Assembly (NCBI GenBank): GCA_016286205.1
Contig: JAEESF010000015.1
Location: 1 to 43,140, forward strand
Reading direction: 5' to 3'
Source of the DNA: Colicola sp016286205
GTDB taxonomy: Bacteria; Bacteroidota; Bacteroidia; Bacteroidales; Paludibacteraceae
DNA length: 43,140 nt
The position numbers were made by a program, and so were the translations under genes. Positions 23,898 to 31,908 of the stretch are shown piece by piece. The notes beneath the pieces were generated by a model. That model ran no database searches. It had not been told where the DNA came from and saw only the letters and a list, made by a program, of their open reading frames with translations. Numbering within the stretch: the stretch's first letter is position 1; each line of letters begins with the position of its first letter.

Positions 23898-25340
23898 CTA
23901 TTCGTGCTGATAACATCCGGCATCGGGTTTGCATAGAGCGCGTGTATGGCCCAATCTGTCCGTGTCGTAATCTACGGCAGTCAGACTGTCGGCGATGCCG
24001 ATAGCGGGGCTGAGTGAGTCCAGACGAAAATCGTAGTATTCGTATTCCTTGTAGCGGTAGAAAGTGTTGCGGAATACTTCTGCCGTATCGGTCGATTGCC
24101 AATAGGTATTAGCTCGGGCATTAGGTATCTGCAGTGTGTCGGTCTTCAGATAATTGCCGACAAACGCACCGGGATAGTAGCGATCGAACGGTGTCGCTAC
24201 TACTATCTGGTTGCGCAGATAACCGGTGATGATACTATTGTAGAACTCGCAGTTGGTCTGCGGTTGTAGTTTGCTCAGATTGTTGATATAGACCGCCGAG
24301 ACAGTTTCTTTTCCGGTTGCGTGAATACGGATATTGGTGGAACCGTAGTAACTGGCGATAGTGGAGTGAATAAATCGCTGATGTCCGCCGGAACAGTACA
24401 CGCAATAGGACGCACAATTACTGATCTCGGTATTGGTAACCAGTGCGTCGGTGTGTATCAGCACCAGTCCGTAGAGCGCATGATTATGGATTCGGCATCC
24501 ATCCATGCGAAGCATAGGCAGTTGGTCGGTGCGAGTACTATAGGCATAGAGACCCACATTGCCGGACAAGATATCTACGTACGAGAGATTGTAAGCAATG
24601 CCCGCATCTTCCGATTGCAGATAGATGCCACTCCATCCACCGGAAGCGTAGCGATAAGGCACCGAGTCGAATAGTCGGTCCAGTCGGTCGCCGCTGATGA
24701 TGATAGGTTCTGTTAGCGAACCATTGGCGGTTACGTTCTTGAGCGCATAGAGTGCAGCATCGCGGTGCATATAGAGTCGTGAACCGGCATCGAGCACTAA
24801 ATCGCCATTGATGATGATGGTGTCGCGTAGCAGATAGGGTTTGTCCGCAGTAAAAGTATATCCGTTCAAAACCAGTCTTCCTCCTTCGCCACTCAGGCGT
24901 GTGACATCTTGGCCATAGGCTTCCAGTACCACCGATTGCGTGGCACCCGACTGCAGATGGAAAGAAAGCAGATCAGTGACCAATACCGGCAGATTAGATG
25001 AAGTTGGGTTGATATCAACACGCACAAAGACGTAGAGACTGTCGCCTCCGTTGAGTTGAATCTCGCGCAGACGACTTAGTTGCTGCTCGCCATCGATGTT
25101 GACGTGGAAAGCCGAACTGTCTTTTAGCCCATCTATGTGGCTGATCACCAATGCATTGCGATTGGGATTGTACACCATCAGTTGCAACGTGGCGCTACCT
25201 TGCTCGGTAAAGACCGTATCGAACGAGAGCGTGTCTCGCGAAAAAGCCAAGCGCAGCGTAGGATCGTCGCTGACCTTATATTCGCGGCAACCTACGCAGA
25301 CAAGCGCGAACAATAATATGTATAGCCACTGACGACGCAT
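23898..25340 (-). CDS. Right-handed beta-helix lipoprotein
   Basis: This 480-residue protein has a lipoprotein signal (LYILLFALVCVGC, lipobox Cys at about 18) and is therefore lipidated and probably outer-membrane or surface anchored. Residues about 30-150 form an Ig-like region (FDTVFTEQGSATLQLMVYNPN), and the rest shows repeating beta-helix rungs (GDLVLDAGSRLYMHRDAALYA, MDGCRIHNHALYGLVLIHTDALV, ISNCASYCVYCSGGHQRFIHST). Many Bacteroidota surface proteins with this fold bind or cleave polysaccharides; no catalytic residues can be assigned. Its ATG directly follows the porT-like stop. Confidence 0.8.
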   Translation of the reverse strand: MRRQWLYILLFALVCVGCREYKVSDDPTLRLAFSRDTLSFDTVFTEQGSATLQLMVYNPNRNALVISHIDGLKDSSAFHVNIDGEQQLSRLREIQLNGGDSLYVFVRVDINPTSSNLPVLVTDLLSFHLQSGATQSVVLEAYGQDVTRLSGEGGRLVLNGYTFTADKPYLLRDTIIINGDLVLDAGSRLYMHRDAALYALKNVTANGSLTEPIIISGDRLDRLFDSVPYRYASGGWSGIYLQSEDAGIAYNLSYVDILSGNVGLYAYSTRTDQLPMLRMDGCRIHNHALYGLVLIHTDALVTNTEISNCASYCVYCSGGHQRFIHSTIASYYGSTNIRIHATGKETVSAVYINNLSKLQPQTNCEFYNSIITGYLRNQIVVATPFDRYYPGAFVGNYLKTDTLQIPNARANTYWQSTDTAEVFRNTFYRYKEYEYYDFRLDSLSPAIGIADSLTAVDYDTDRLGHTRALCKPDAGCYQHE

Positions 25341-26084
25341 TTATTCGAAATTGAAGGTCAGACAAACACAATGGTTGGTGAGCCGTGAGATAGCATTGGT
25401 GTAGAATGCATCTTGTGGCGGCAATTCCATACGTTGGTCTGCCGGGCAGAGCTGATTGGCAAAACCAATGCGATAGGTGATCTCCGGACAGAACTTAAAC
25501 CACTGGAAATACAGATCAACACCAAAACCTACTTCGCAGAAATAGTCCATCAGGTTGAGTAGTACAGGTTTGTCGCGGTCACGACTGACATTGAAACTGG
25601 CACCACCACCGGCAATAACATACGGGCGGTAGTTACCTTCACGTGCGGCAGACCATTTGAGGTAGAGCGGCAGATAAACAGGAATAGAGAGTACATCCAC
25701 CGTAGCACCGGTCTTGCCGGGCGTACCTACTACGGGATTGCCACTCTCGGTCTTGTAGCTAATCGTACGGCTGCTGAACTGTAGGCCGGGACAGAAACGC
25801 AGATTCAGGTAACGGCACAGACGCACGTCACTAACAAACCCCACGTGGAATCCGGGCATCACACTACTAACACGAGCGTGGTAGATCTCTGTCTCACCAC
25901 TTATCTCGTTGTAGATAGGCAGTTCGGAGTCGGTCACGCCAAACGAAGCGAAATTCAATCCCAATTGGAAGCCGAAGTGGAAGAGTTTGTCATCCACGTA
26001 AGGCCTATTCATCGCCAGTTGCGCTTGTGCCGCATATGCCAGCAACAAGCCGCTCAATATCAATATATATCGTTTAATCTTCAC
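25341..26084 (-). CDS. porT: PorT-like outer-membrane protein
   Basis: The 247-residue protein resembles PorT, an outer-membrane beta-barrel needed for the type IX secretion system. After a signal peptide (RYILILSGLLLAYAAQAQ) come RPYVDDKLFHFGFQLGLNF, the PGFHVGFVSDVRLCRYLNLRF and VDVLSIPVYLPLYLKWSA segments, and a final aromatic strand CVCLTFNFE, all typical of this porin-like family. The start is GTG at 26084, which overlaps the upstream TonB-linked gene by 11 bases; the longer frame upstream only reads through that gene. Membership is clear at the level of the PorT/outer-membrane-barrel family; a secretion role is inference. Confidence 0.75.
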   Translation of the reverse strand: MKIKRYILILSGLLLAYAAQAQLAMNRPYVDDKLFHFGFQLGLNFASFGVTDSELPIYNEISGETEIYHARVSSVMPGFHVGFVSDVRLCRYLNLRFCPGLQFSSRTISYKTESGNPVVGTPGKTGATVDVLSIPVYLPLYLKWSAAREGNYRPYVIAGGGASFNVSRDRDKPVLLNLMDYFCEVGFGVDLYFQWFKFCPEITYRIGFANQLCPADQRMELPPQDAFYTNAISRLTNHCVCLTFNFE

Positions 26085-28623
26085 TTGCACTATTGCCTGT
26101 ATCGTCCATATCGTCTGCTCCGCCTTGCATATCGCCTCGTTCGCCTCGGCGCGGACGGTTGTTACCAAAGTTGTAGGTCAGTGTCAGACTGATGCTACGC
26201 GAATGCCAACGGTTCTCGCTAAACTGCCAGAATCCGTCGCCCCAAGTGGTGTTGCGGCGCGCACGGCTGTCCAACAGATCGCGTACGTTGAGCGCCAAAG
26301 CCAACTGCTTGTTGAGGAAAGTATGGCGCAGACCGATGTCGATGGAATAACTATGACTGGTGGTACCTTGTGCTACTACGCGCGGACTGCGGTAGTTAGC
26401 CGAGATCTGACCTGTGAAATTCTTAGTGAACATGAATTGCGCATTCAGTCGTACCGAACCGGCGAAGATATTCTGCCCGGGTAGGTTGACATGGATTGTC
26501 GTGTCTTGGTGCAGGATCATCTCGTCGATAGGCGATATGTTGTTCCAGTAGAAATTGGCACTAGTGGTGAGTTGGAGTATCTCGCCGAACAGGCGATTCT
26601 TAGCCACCACTTCGATACCCAGTTCCTGGCGTGTAGAAACGTTGAGGTAAGTGTTCTTCATCGTCTTGCCGTCAGCATCCATGTACTTGATATTCTGTAC
26701 CGCACCTTCGCGATATTTCCAGAACACGCCGGCCGAAAGGGTGTGGCGTTCCCAGGTCTTGAGGTAATTGAGTTCCAGATTGTTGGAGTAGGCGGGTAGC
26801 AAGTCTACATTACCATAACTGATGTTGGTAGAGTCGCTGAAATCCATACGCGGGTTGATCTGATGACCCCACGGACGATTGATACGACGCGTATAGTTGA
26901 GTTGCAGTTCGTGTCCATTGCCGAAATCGTAACTGATATATGCGCTCGGGAAAACTTGGAAATAAGCCGTATCTTTCTTGTTAGGGAACGCCGCATACGA
27001 ATCTTGCTCGGTGCCACTGGCATCCTTGTAGAAGGACTCCAGGTGGCGCATGTAGTATTCGCCACGCAGACCCACTTGGATGGATAGTTTGTCCCAGAAA
27101 CGGTTGCCGTAAGTGACGTAGAACGCGTGGTTCTGTGTCAGTCCGTTGAACGAAGCGTAGTAGGCGTTTATCTCTTGTGGCGTGCCACCGATGATATCGT
27201 ACGCATCGCTCAGACTGTTGCTCCAGTTGCGTGTATAGTCGTATCCGGCTTCCAGTCGGCTCTGCGGCGTAGGTTTCCACTCGTAGTCGGCTTTCACCTC
27301 GATACCTTGATTGCCATTGTAGCTGTTCTGCGACTGGTAGGCGGTGTCTACTCCTTCCTCAATCTGGATGTAGTCGGTCAGTTGGTACCAACCGAAATTA
27401 TTGTACGTACCGCTCAGCATCAGTCGGTGCTCATCCATCTCAAAGGTATAGTCGAGCGTAGCGTTTCCGCCCGGATGCCAGTTCTTACCGCTCTGGAGAC
27501 GCGTGTAGGAACGCAAGGTATCGCCGGCGGGATTGAATAGAGTATAGGTACGCGTGTAGGTGTTCTGACCGCTCATCACTTTCGGTTCGCTGACCATACC
27601 AAAGCCCGAAATACCGATCGTATGTCCTTCGGCTACGCGAAAATTGAGTCCACCGCGAGCGAAGAGTCCTCCGCCGCGATGAGTCTGTTGTCCGTCCTGC
27701 AAGAGTCGCGACTGGATGAGCGTAGAGTCTAGATCTTTGCTTCCTTCACCAGAGAGATTATATCGATCAGTCTTGCTTCCTCCGTTGCTGACGTGGTAAC
27801 GGTAACCGATATTGAAATAACCATCTACCACACCCGAGTTGAAATTGATACTAAATCCGACGTTTCCTCCGGGCGGCACATTCCATGGCGCGGCGAGCGA
27901 ATAGTGAATACCCGCTTGCAGCGAGCCGTAGAAACCGGCCTTGCTGTCCTTCTTCATCACCAGATTGATGATGCCGGATGAACCTTCGGGCGAGAATTTT
28001 GCCGATGGATTGGTGATGACTTCGATTTTCTCGATAGTGCCGGCCGGCATCTGTTGCAGTACTTGTGCGCGGTTTTCGCTAGTGAGGCCTGCAGGTTTGC
28101 CATTGATCCAAATCTCGACATCCTCAGAGTTGCGAAGCGAGATGTTGCCTTCCTGGTCCACATCGACGGACGGAATATTCTCCAATACATCAGTCACGCT
28201 AGCACCGGCAGAAGCGATGTTCTGGTCCACCGTGAAGACTTTTTTGTCCAGTTCGAACCGCATCGAACTATTCTGACCTACGACTTCCACTTCGCTCAGT
28301 GTCTGCGTATCTTCTTTCAGCGCGATACGTCCCAGATTGACCGGCTTGCCGGCCATAGTCACTTCGCGTGTCTGTTCGCCGTAGCCCATAAACGAAACGA
28401 CCACCGTATACTTGCCGTCGGCCAGTTCGATAGAGAAATGGCCGTTGGTGTCGGTGATAGTACCACCAATAGGCGTTGATTCGCCCGAACGCGTAATGCT
28501 GACGTTAGCAAAGTCGATAGGCTGTTTGGTGCCATTGTCAATCACGTTTCCCGTGAGGGCATTGGCCGCCCATGTAGCCATGCTAATCGCCACAAGGCAT
28601 AGTATAAGAGTGATTCGTTTCAT
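26074..28623 (-). CDS. TonB-dependent receptor-like outer-membrane protein
   Basis: The 849-residue protein has a signal peptide, a carboxypeptidase-like domain (LTGNVIDNGTKQPIDFANV), a plug (DVLENIPSVDVDQEGNISL, IEKIEVITNPSAKFSPEGSSGIINLVMKK) and a barrel ending in a typical SISLTLTYNF strand, followed by a short charged tail RRGERGDMQGGADD. This is the outer-membrane beta-barrel family group of TonB-linked proteins, whose ligand is unknown. It begins one base after the aroQ stop and overlaps the porT-like gene by 11 bases. Confidence 0.86.
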   Translation of the reverse strand: MKRITLILCLVAISMATWAANALTGNVIDNGTKQPIDFANVSITRSGESTPIGGTITDTNGHFSIELADGKYTVVVSFMGYGEQTREVTMAGKPVNLGRIALKEDTQTLSEVEVVGQNSSMRFELDKKVFTVDQNIASAGASVTDVLENIPSVDVDQEGNISLRNSEDVEIWINGKPAGLTSENRAQVLQQMPAGTIEKIEVITNPSAKFSPEGSSGIINLVMKKDSKAGFYGSLQAGIHYSLAAPWNVPPGGNVGFSINFNSGVVDGYFNIGYRYHVSNGGSKTDRYNLSGEGSKDLDSTLIQSRLLQDGQQTHRGGGLFARGGLNFRVAEGHTIGISGFGMVSEPKVMSGQNTYTRTYTLFNPAGDTLRSYTRLQSGKNWHPGGNATLDYTFEMDEHRLMLSGTYNNFGWYQLTDYIQIEEGVDTAYQSQNSYNGNQGIEVKADYEWKPTPQSRLEAGYDYTRNWSNSLSDAYDIIGGTPQEINAYYASFNGLTQNHAFYVTYGNRFWDKLSIQVGLRGEYYMRHLESFYKDASGTEQDSYAAFPNKKDTAYFQVFPSAYISYDFGNGHELQLNYTRRINRPWGHQINPRMDFSDSTNISYGNVDLLPAYSNNLELNYLKTWERHTLSAGVFWKYREGAVQNIKYMDADGKTMKNTYLNVSTRQELGIEVVAKNRLFGEILQLTTSANFYWNNISPIDEMILHQDTTIHVNLPGQNIFAGSVRLNAQFMFTKNFTGQISANYRSPRVVAQGTTSHSYSIDIGLRHTFLNKQLALALNVRDLLDSRARRNTTWGDGFWQFSENRWHSRSISLTLTYNFGNNRPRRGERGDMQGGADDMDDTGNSASED

Positions 28624-29058
28624 CTATTTTTGTTTCTGTATGAGCCATTCTACTGCTTCCGAGTATCCGTCTGTGCCGTGACCGATGATGGAGTGGGCGC
28701 ATACGTCTGTCAGCAGACTGGTTCGGCGGAACGGTTCGCGCAGAGCAATATTGCTGATATGCACTTCTACAACGGGCAGTTCGCTATCTGCTACGGCATC
28801 GCGGAGAGCCACACTGGTATGGGTGTAACCGCCTGCGTTGAGCACAATACCTTTCGCCGGTTCCGTATCCAAGTTGGCCTCCTGGATCCAGTCAATCAGG
28901 TCTCCCTCATGATTGGATTGACGATACACAAAGTGTACATCCGGCCATCGTTGCTGAATCTGCAGCAAAATCTGTGCCATAGATGTTGATCCGTAGATAT
29001 CCGGTTGGCGTTTGCCTAGCCGGTTCAGATTTGGGCCGTTGAGAATGAAAATCTTCAA
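28624..29058 (-). CDS. aroQ: Type II 3-dehydroquinate dehydratase, TTG start
   Basis: This 144-residue enzyme dehydrates 3-dehydroquinate in the shikimate pathway. It has the class II pattern: LNGPNLNRLGKRQPDIYGS with the catalytic Tyr, RQSNHEGDLIDWIQ with the NHEG motif, GIVLNAGGYTHTSVALRDA, EVHISNI and the Arg-rich REPFRRTSL lid. No ATG is available at the expected position. A TTG at 29058 gives MKIFILNGPNLN, the usual family N-terminus; a second TTG at 29064 would add two residues. Both lie in a TTTGAAA heptamer tract in the gap after rho. It is followed with no gap by the TonB-linked gene. Confidence 0.9.
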   Translation of the reverse strand: MKIFILNGPNLNRLGKRQPDIYGSTSMAQILLQIQQRWPDVHFVYRQSNHEGDLIDWIQEANLDTEPAKGIVLNAGGYTHTSVALRDAVADSELPVVEVHISNIALREPFRRTSLLTDVCAHSIIGHGTDGYSEAVEWLIQKQK

Positions 29059-29088
29059 TTTCAAATTTCAAATTTCAAATTTCAATTT
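29056..29088 (-). repeat. Heptamer tract (AAATTTG) between rho and aroQ
   Basis: CAAATTT at 29062-29068, 29069-29075 and 29076-29082, flanked by CAATTT at both ends. On the minus strand AAATTTG units provide the TTG start codon of aroQ. Confidence 0.85.
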
Positions 29089-29093
29089 TTTTA

Positions 29094-30848
29094 TTAGCGA
29101 GCCCCATTGACAACTAGTAAAAACTCATCGTTATCTTCGGTGCGCTCCATGTAGGCTTTCAGTTTTTCCATTGCCTCCTGGCTGTTCATATCGCTCAGTT
29201 GTTTGCGGATTTGCCACATGCGAGTGAGGATATCTTGCGGCAGCAGTAGGTCGTCGCGACGTGTGCTAGAAGCAGGAATATCTACTGCGGGGAAGACACG
29301 TTTGTTCGCCAATTTGCGGTCGAGTTGCAATTCCATGTTACCCGTACCCTTGAATTCCTCGAAGATGAGGTCGTCCATTTTCGAACCTGTTTCGGTCAGG
29401 GCCGTTGCGATGATGGTAAGCGAACCGCCGTTCTCGATGTTACGTGCAGCACCGAAGAAGCGTTTGGGTTTGTGTAGCGCTTGGGCCTCGACACCACCAC
29501 TCAGCACTTTGCCACTGGATGGCGCAACGGTGTTGTATGCACGAGCCAGACGAGTGATTGAGTCGAGCAGGATGACTACGTCATGACCGCTCTCCACCAG
29601 TCGTTTGGCTTTCTCGTGAACGATATTGGCCACCTTAACATGGTTCTCTGCCGGTTCGTCGAAAGTAGATGCTATCACTTCTGCATCTACGCTACGCGAC
29701 ATATCTGTTACCTCCTCCGGACGTTCATCGATGAGGAGAACAATCATATACACACCCGGGTTATTCTTCAGAATAGCGTTGGCCAGTTCCTTGAGAAGCA
29801 CGGTCTTACCGGTCTTAGGCTGCGCGACAATCAGTCCGCGTTGACCTTTGCCGATAGGAGCGAAAAGGTCGATGATACGCACGCTGAGCGGGTCGTTCTT
29901 GCCTGTACAGAGTTTGAATTTCTCATCCGGGAAGAGCGGAATCAGGTTCTCGAACGCTACGCGTTGCTTAGCCAATTCCGGTGCCAGACCATTGATGCGA
30001 ATCACCTTGTCCATCGGGAAGAACTTGTCCGGCTGCGGATTGACGCGGATAGAGCATTCTACGGTATCGCCGGGTTTGAGTCCGTATTGGCGCACCTGCT
30101 CCTTGCTGACATATACATCGTCCGGACTAGAGAGGTAGTTGTAGTCGGCCGAACGGAGGAATCCGTAACCGTCCGGTGCACACTCGAGTGTGCCGAGCGC
30201 GATGACGTTCTCGCCCAAGCTAGGCAATTGGAACTCCTCGTCCTCTTTCTTAGCTTTCGCCTTTGGACTCTCAACAGTCTCCTCTTGACTTTCGCCTTTC
30301 GCCTCTAGCCTTTCATCGCCTTTAGCCTCCGGCTCCTCTTTCTTCTTGCGTCCGCGTTTCTTAGGAGCGGGTGCCTCGGCACTTTCCACTTTGACCTCTT
30401 GAATTTCTACTTTCGGCTCTTCTCTTTCAACTTTCTCCTCTTCGAAGAGAGTTGGAGCAACAGGCGCTTCCGGTTCCAACTTGGTCCAGTCATTGTTGCG
30501 CTGAACGGTTTTGTTTGGCTTGTGGTTGTTGGCCTTGAGTTGCTCTTGCATCTCAGCCATTTGCTCCTTCTCGGTGCCTACGGTGGCTACCACTTGCTCG
30601 CTCTTCATGTTAGCGGTGCTGATTTTCTTGGCCGTACGCTTCACGCCCCTAGTGCGCTCACGTTTGGCTCCTTTCTCAGCCTCGCGTGCTTCTACTACGG
30701 CTGCGCGGTGATCGGCCTGAGCATCGAGAATGGCATAACTGATCTCTCTAATAGACTGACTGCGTCGAGGATGAAGTCCCATAGACTCAGCTACCTCACG
30801 CACTTCGTCGAGCGACATACGCTCGAGTTTTTGTAAATCGTATTGCAT
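29094..30848 (-). CDS. rho: Transcription termination factor Rho
   Basis: The 584-residue hexameric RNA helicase ends transcription. The N-terminal part (1-60) is the helical Rho domain, followed by a long charged low-complexity region (about 60-200), the RNA-binding OB fold (GTLECAPDGYGFLRS), and the ATPase domain: AQPKTGKTVLLKE Walker A, VLLIDERPEEVTDM, SITRLARAYN, and the C-terminal QEAMEKLKAYMERT. Long disordered insertions in Rho are known in Bacteroidota. Here part of the insertion is made of heptamer repeat DNA (30255-30327), encoding EAKGDERLEAKGESQE and neighbours. It has its own promoter and heads a minus-strand run through aroQ towards the outer-membrane genes. Confidence 0.95.
   Translation of the reverse strand: MQYDLQKLERMSLDEVREVAESMGLHPRRSQSIREISYAILDAQADHRAAVVEAREAEKGAKRERTRGVKRTAKKISTANMKSEQVVATVGTEKEQMAEMQEQLKANNHKPNKTVQRNNDWTKLEPEAPVAPTLFEEEKVEREEPKVEIQEVKVESAEAPAPKKRGRKKKEEPEAKGDERLEAKGESQEETVESPKAKAKKEDEEFQLPSLGENVIALGTLECAPDGYGFLRSADYNYLSSPDDVYVSKEQVRQYGLKPGDTVECSIRVNPQPDKFFPMDKVIRINGLAPELAKQRVAFENLIPLFPDEKFKLCTGKNDPLSVRIIDLFAPIGKGQRGLIVAQPKTGKTVLLKELANAILKNNPGVYMIVLLIDERPEEVTDMSRSVDAEVIASTFDEPAENHVKVANIVHEKAKRLVESGHDVVILLDSITRLARAYNTVAPSSGKVLSGGVEAQALHKPKRFFGAARNIENGGSLTIIATALTETGSKMDDLIFEEFKGTGNMELQLDRKLANKRVFPAVDIPASSTRRDDLLLPQDILTRMWQIRKQLSDMNSQEAMEKLKAYMERTEDNDEFLLVVNGAR
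30255..30327 (-). repeat. In-frame heptamer tract (GGCGAAA) in rho
   Basis: On the plus strand TTTCGCC, TTTGGAC, TCTCAAC, AGTCTCC, TCTTGAC, TTTCGCC, TTTCGCC, TCTAGCC run in 7-bp register from 30255 to 30310, then a 10-base unit and TTTAGCC to 30327. In the coding sense the unit is GGCGAAA/GGCTAGA, as at 34828-34869. Confidence 0.85.
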
Positions 30849-30899
30849 AAAATTAAATAAGAAATTACTTAGAAACGGACTCTATTTCTAAAATCCGGT

Positions 30900-30931
30900 G
30901 CAAAATTACAACAAAAAATTCACATACGCAA
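30900..30931 (-). promoter_or_regulatory. Promoter of rho
   Basis: TAATTTTGC at 30900-30908 (minus strand) fits the -7 element. A weaker -33 TTGC lies at 30928-30931 with 19-bp spacing. The leader to the ATG at 30848 would be about 45 bases. Confidence 0.7.
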
Positions 30932-31033
30932 GTGCGTGTGCGTTTTTTTTGAATATTTTTTGTCAAAAAGGGGAAGTTTTATGTGCCCAAGAAGTAGGTT
31001 GGGATAGGCAGACTGGTAGCAGAATGTCTCGAT

Positions 31034-31088
31034 TATATCGCACTTATATCGCACTTATATCGCACTTATAACGCACTTATAACGCACT
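31034..31088. repeat. Five direct 11-bp iterons
   Basis: TATATCGCACT three times, then TATAACGCACT twice, in exact 11-bp register in the 358-bp gap between rho and the next gene. Eleven bases is close to one helical turn, so repeats face one side of the DNA. Confidence 0.9.
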
Positions 31089-31111
31089 AAATTTGTAGTG
31101 CAATTTTGTTA

Positions 31112-31136
31112 GTATTATATACAAAGTATATAATAC
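31112..31136. repeat. Perfect AT-rich palindrome near the iterons
   Basis: GTATTATATAC, a 3-base AAA centre, then GTATATAATAC: an 11-bp perfect inverted repeat 23 bases after the iterons. It has no T-run, so it looks like an operator-type site rather than a terminator. Confidence 0.7.
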
Positions 31137-31170
31137 AGAAGGAGAGGACTATTTGGCGGAAGGATATAAC

Positions 31171-31200
31171 AAAAATGGCATACACGTTTGCGTATGCCAT
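31171..31200 (-). terminator. Intrinsic terminator after the secreted-protein gene
   Basis: On the minus strand ATGGCATAC-8-GTATGCCAT (31175-31183 with 31192-31200) forms a 9-bp stem followed by a T5 run (31171-31175), just after the stop of the gene at 31207-31767. Confidence 0.78.
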
Positions 31201-31206
31201 CAATGA

Positions 31207-31767
31207 TTAATATTGATATCGTCTCATGTGAACGAAGAGCGAACCGAAAAGGCCCGATTCTTTGAACTGGCGCTCCGTGATATCCACTTGGCGTTTGATG
31301 CCCTTGTGATAGTAATATAGCGAACAAGTCTTTCGGTCTTGCTTCTTGTTAATCACTTTGACACTTTGTTCAAAGGTGAGTTCTTTGGCTCCATCCCAGA
31401 AACCATCGTAGATTTTACCATCATCAGCGGCTGCCTTGCACCGGTCATAGATGATTTTGGCATAGCCTATGTAGATGTCGTGGCCGTATGTGCCACCATT
31501 TTTCGGTACGAATTCAAACTGGAAAGCATCGGCTAGGTCGGCCCATTCTCCTTCTCCACTGAAACTCATTGCACGTTTTACATCAAAGCCTTTCGCGCGA
31601 CCAAAATCCTCGATGCCATACGCAGTCAGCACTTCGGCGGGCAGATTTTCCTCGAGCGTATAGCCTTCGAGCGTAGATTCGTCCTCTTCGAGGATAAGTG
31701 GTTCCATAAACTGGGCGAAAGCAGTCATGCTAGCGAGGCACATCAGTGCCAGAAAGATTCTTTTCAT
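31207..31767 (-). CDS. Secreted protein of unknown family
   Basis: I do not recognise this 186-residue protein. It has a clear signal peptide (KRIFLALMCLASMTAFAQ) and no lipobox, so it is periplasmic or secreted. An acidic stretch (LILEEDESTLEGYTLEENLPAEV) is followed by a compact domain with FQFEFVPKNGGTYGHDIYIGYAKIIYD, and a basic C-terminus ending in HMRRYQY. No membrane segment follows the signal. It has its own consensus promoter and its own terminator, so it is a single-gene unit flanked by the iteron region on one side and a divergent promoter on the other. Function unknown. Confidence 0.75.
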   Translation of the reverse strand: MKRIFLALMCLASMTAFAQFMEPLILEEDESTLEGYTLEENLPAEVLTAYGIEDFGRAKGFDVKRAMSFSGEGEWADLADAFQFEFVPKNGGTYGHDIYIGYAKIIYDRCKAAADDGKIYDGFWDGAKELTFEQSVKVINKKQDRKTCSLYYYHKGIKRQVDITERQFKESGLFGSLFVHMRRYQY

Positions 31768-31795
31768 AACATTGGTGTTTTGTGGTTATTGCGGT

Positions 31796-31828
31796 GCAAA
31801 ATTATGAATAATTTTTCATATGCACAAA
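31796..31828 (-). promoter_or_regulatory. Promoter of the secreted-protein gene
   Basis: Minus strand: TTTG (31825-31828), 20 bp, TAATTTTGC (31796-31804). It is back to back with the plus-strand promoter at 31863-31894. Confidence 0.87.
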
Positions 31829-31862
31829 TAAAAGTTCAATTTTCTGTAAAAAATACTAAAAA

Positions 31863-31894
31863 TTTGCGTATGTCAATTTTTTTGTGTACCTTTG
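31863..31894 (+). promoter_or_regulatory. Promoter of the pptase-dnaX operon
   Basis: TTTG at 31863-31866, 20 bp, then TACCTTTG at 31887-31894. Transcription starts near 31900, which rules out the upstream ATG codons in this frame as starts of the next gene. Confidence 0.88.
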
Positions 31895-31908
31895 CGGCCG
31901 CAAAGGTT

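Noticed and set aside
29583..30308. A plus-strand open frame opposite rho
   Set aside because: Rho motifs are unmistakable on the minus strand; the other frame is a shadow.
31034..31136. Iteron region as a replication origin
   Set aside because: No dnaA, rep gene or clear DnaA boxes were seen nearby.
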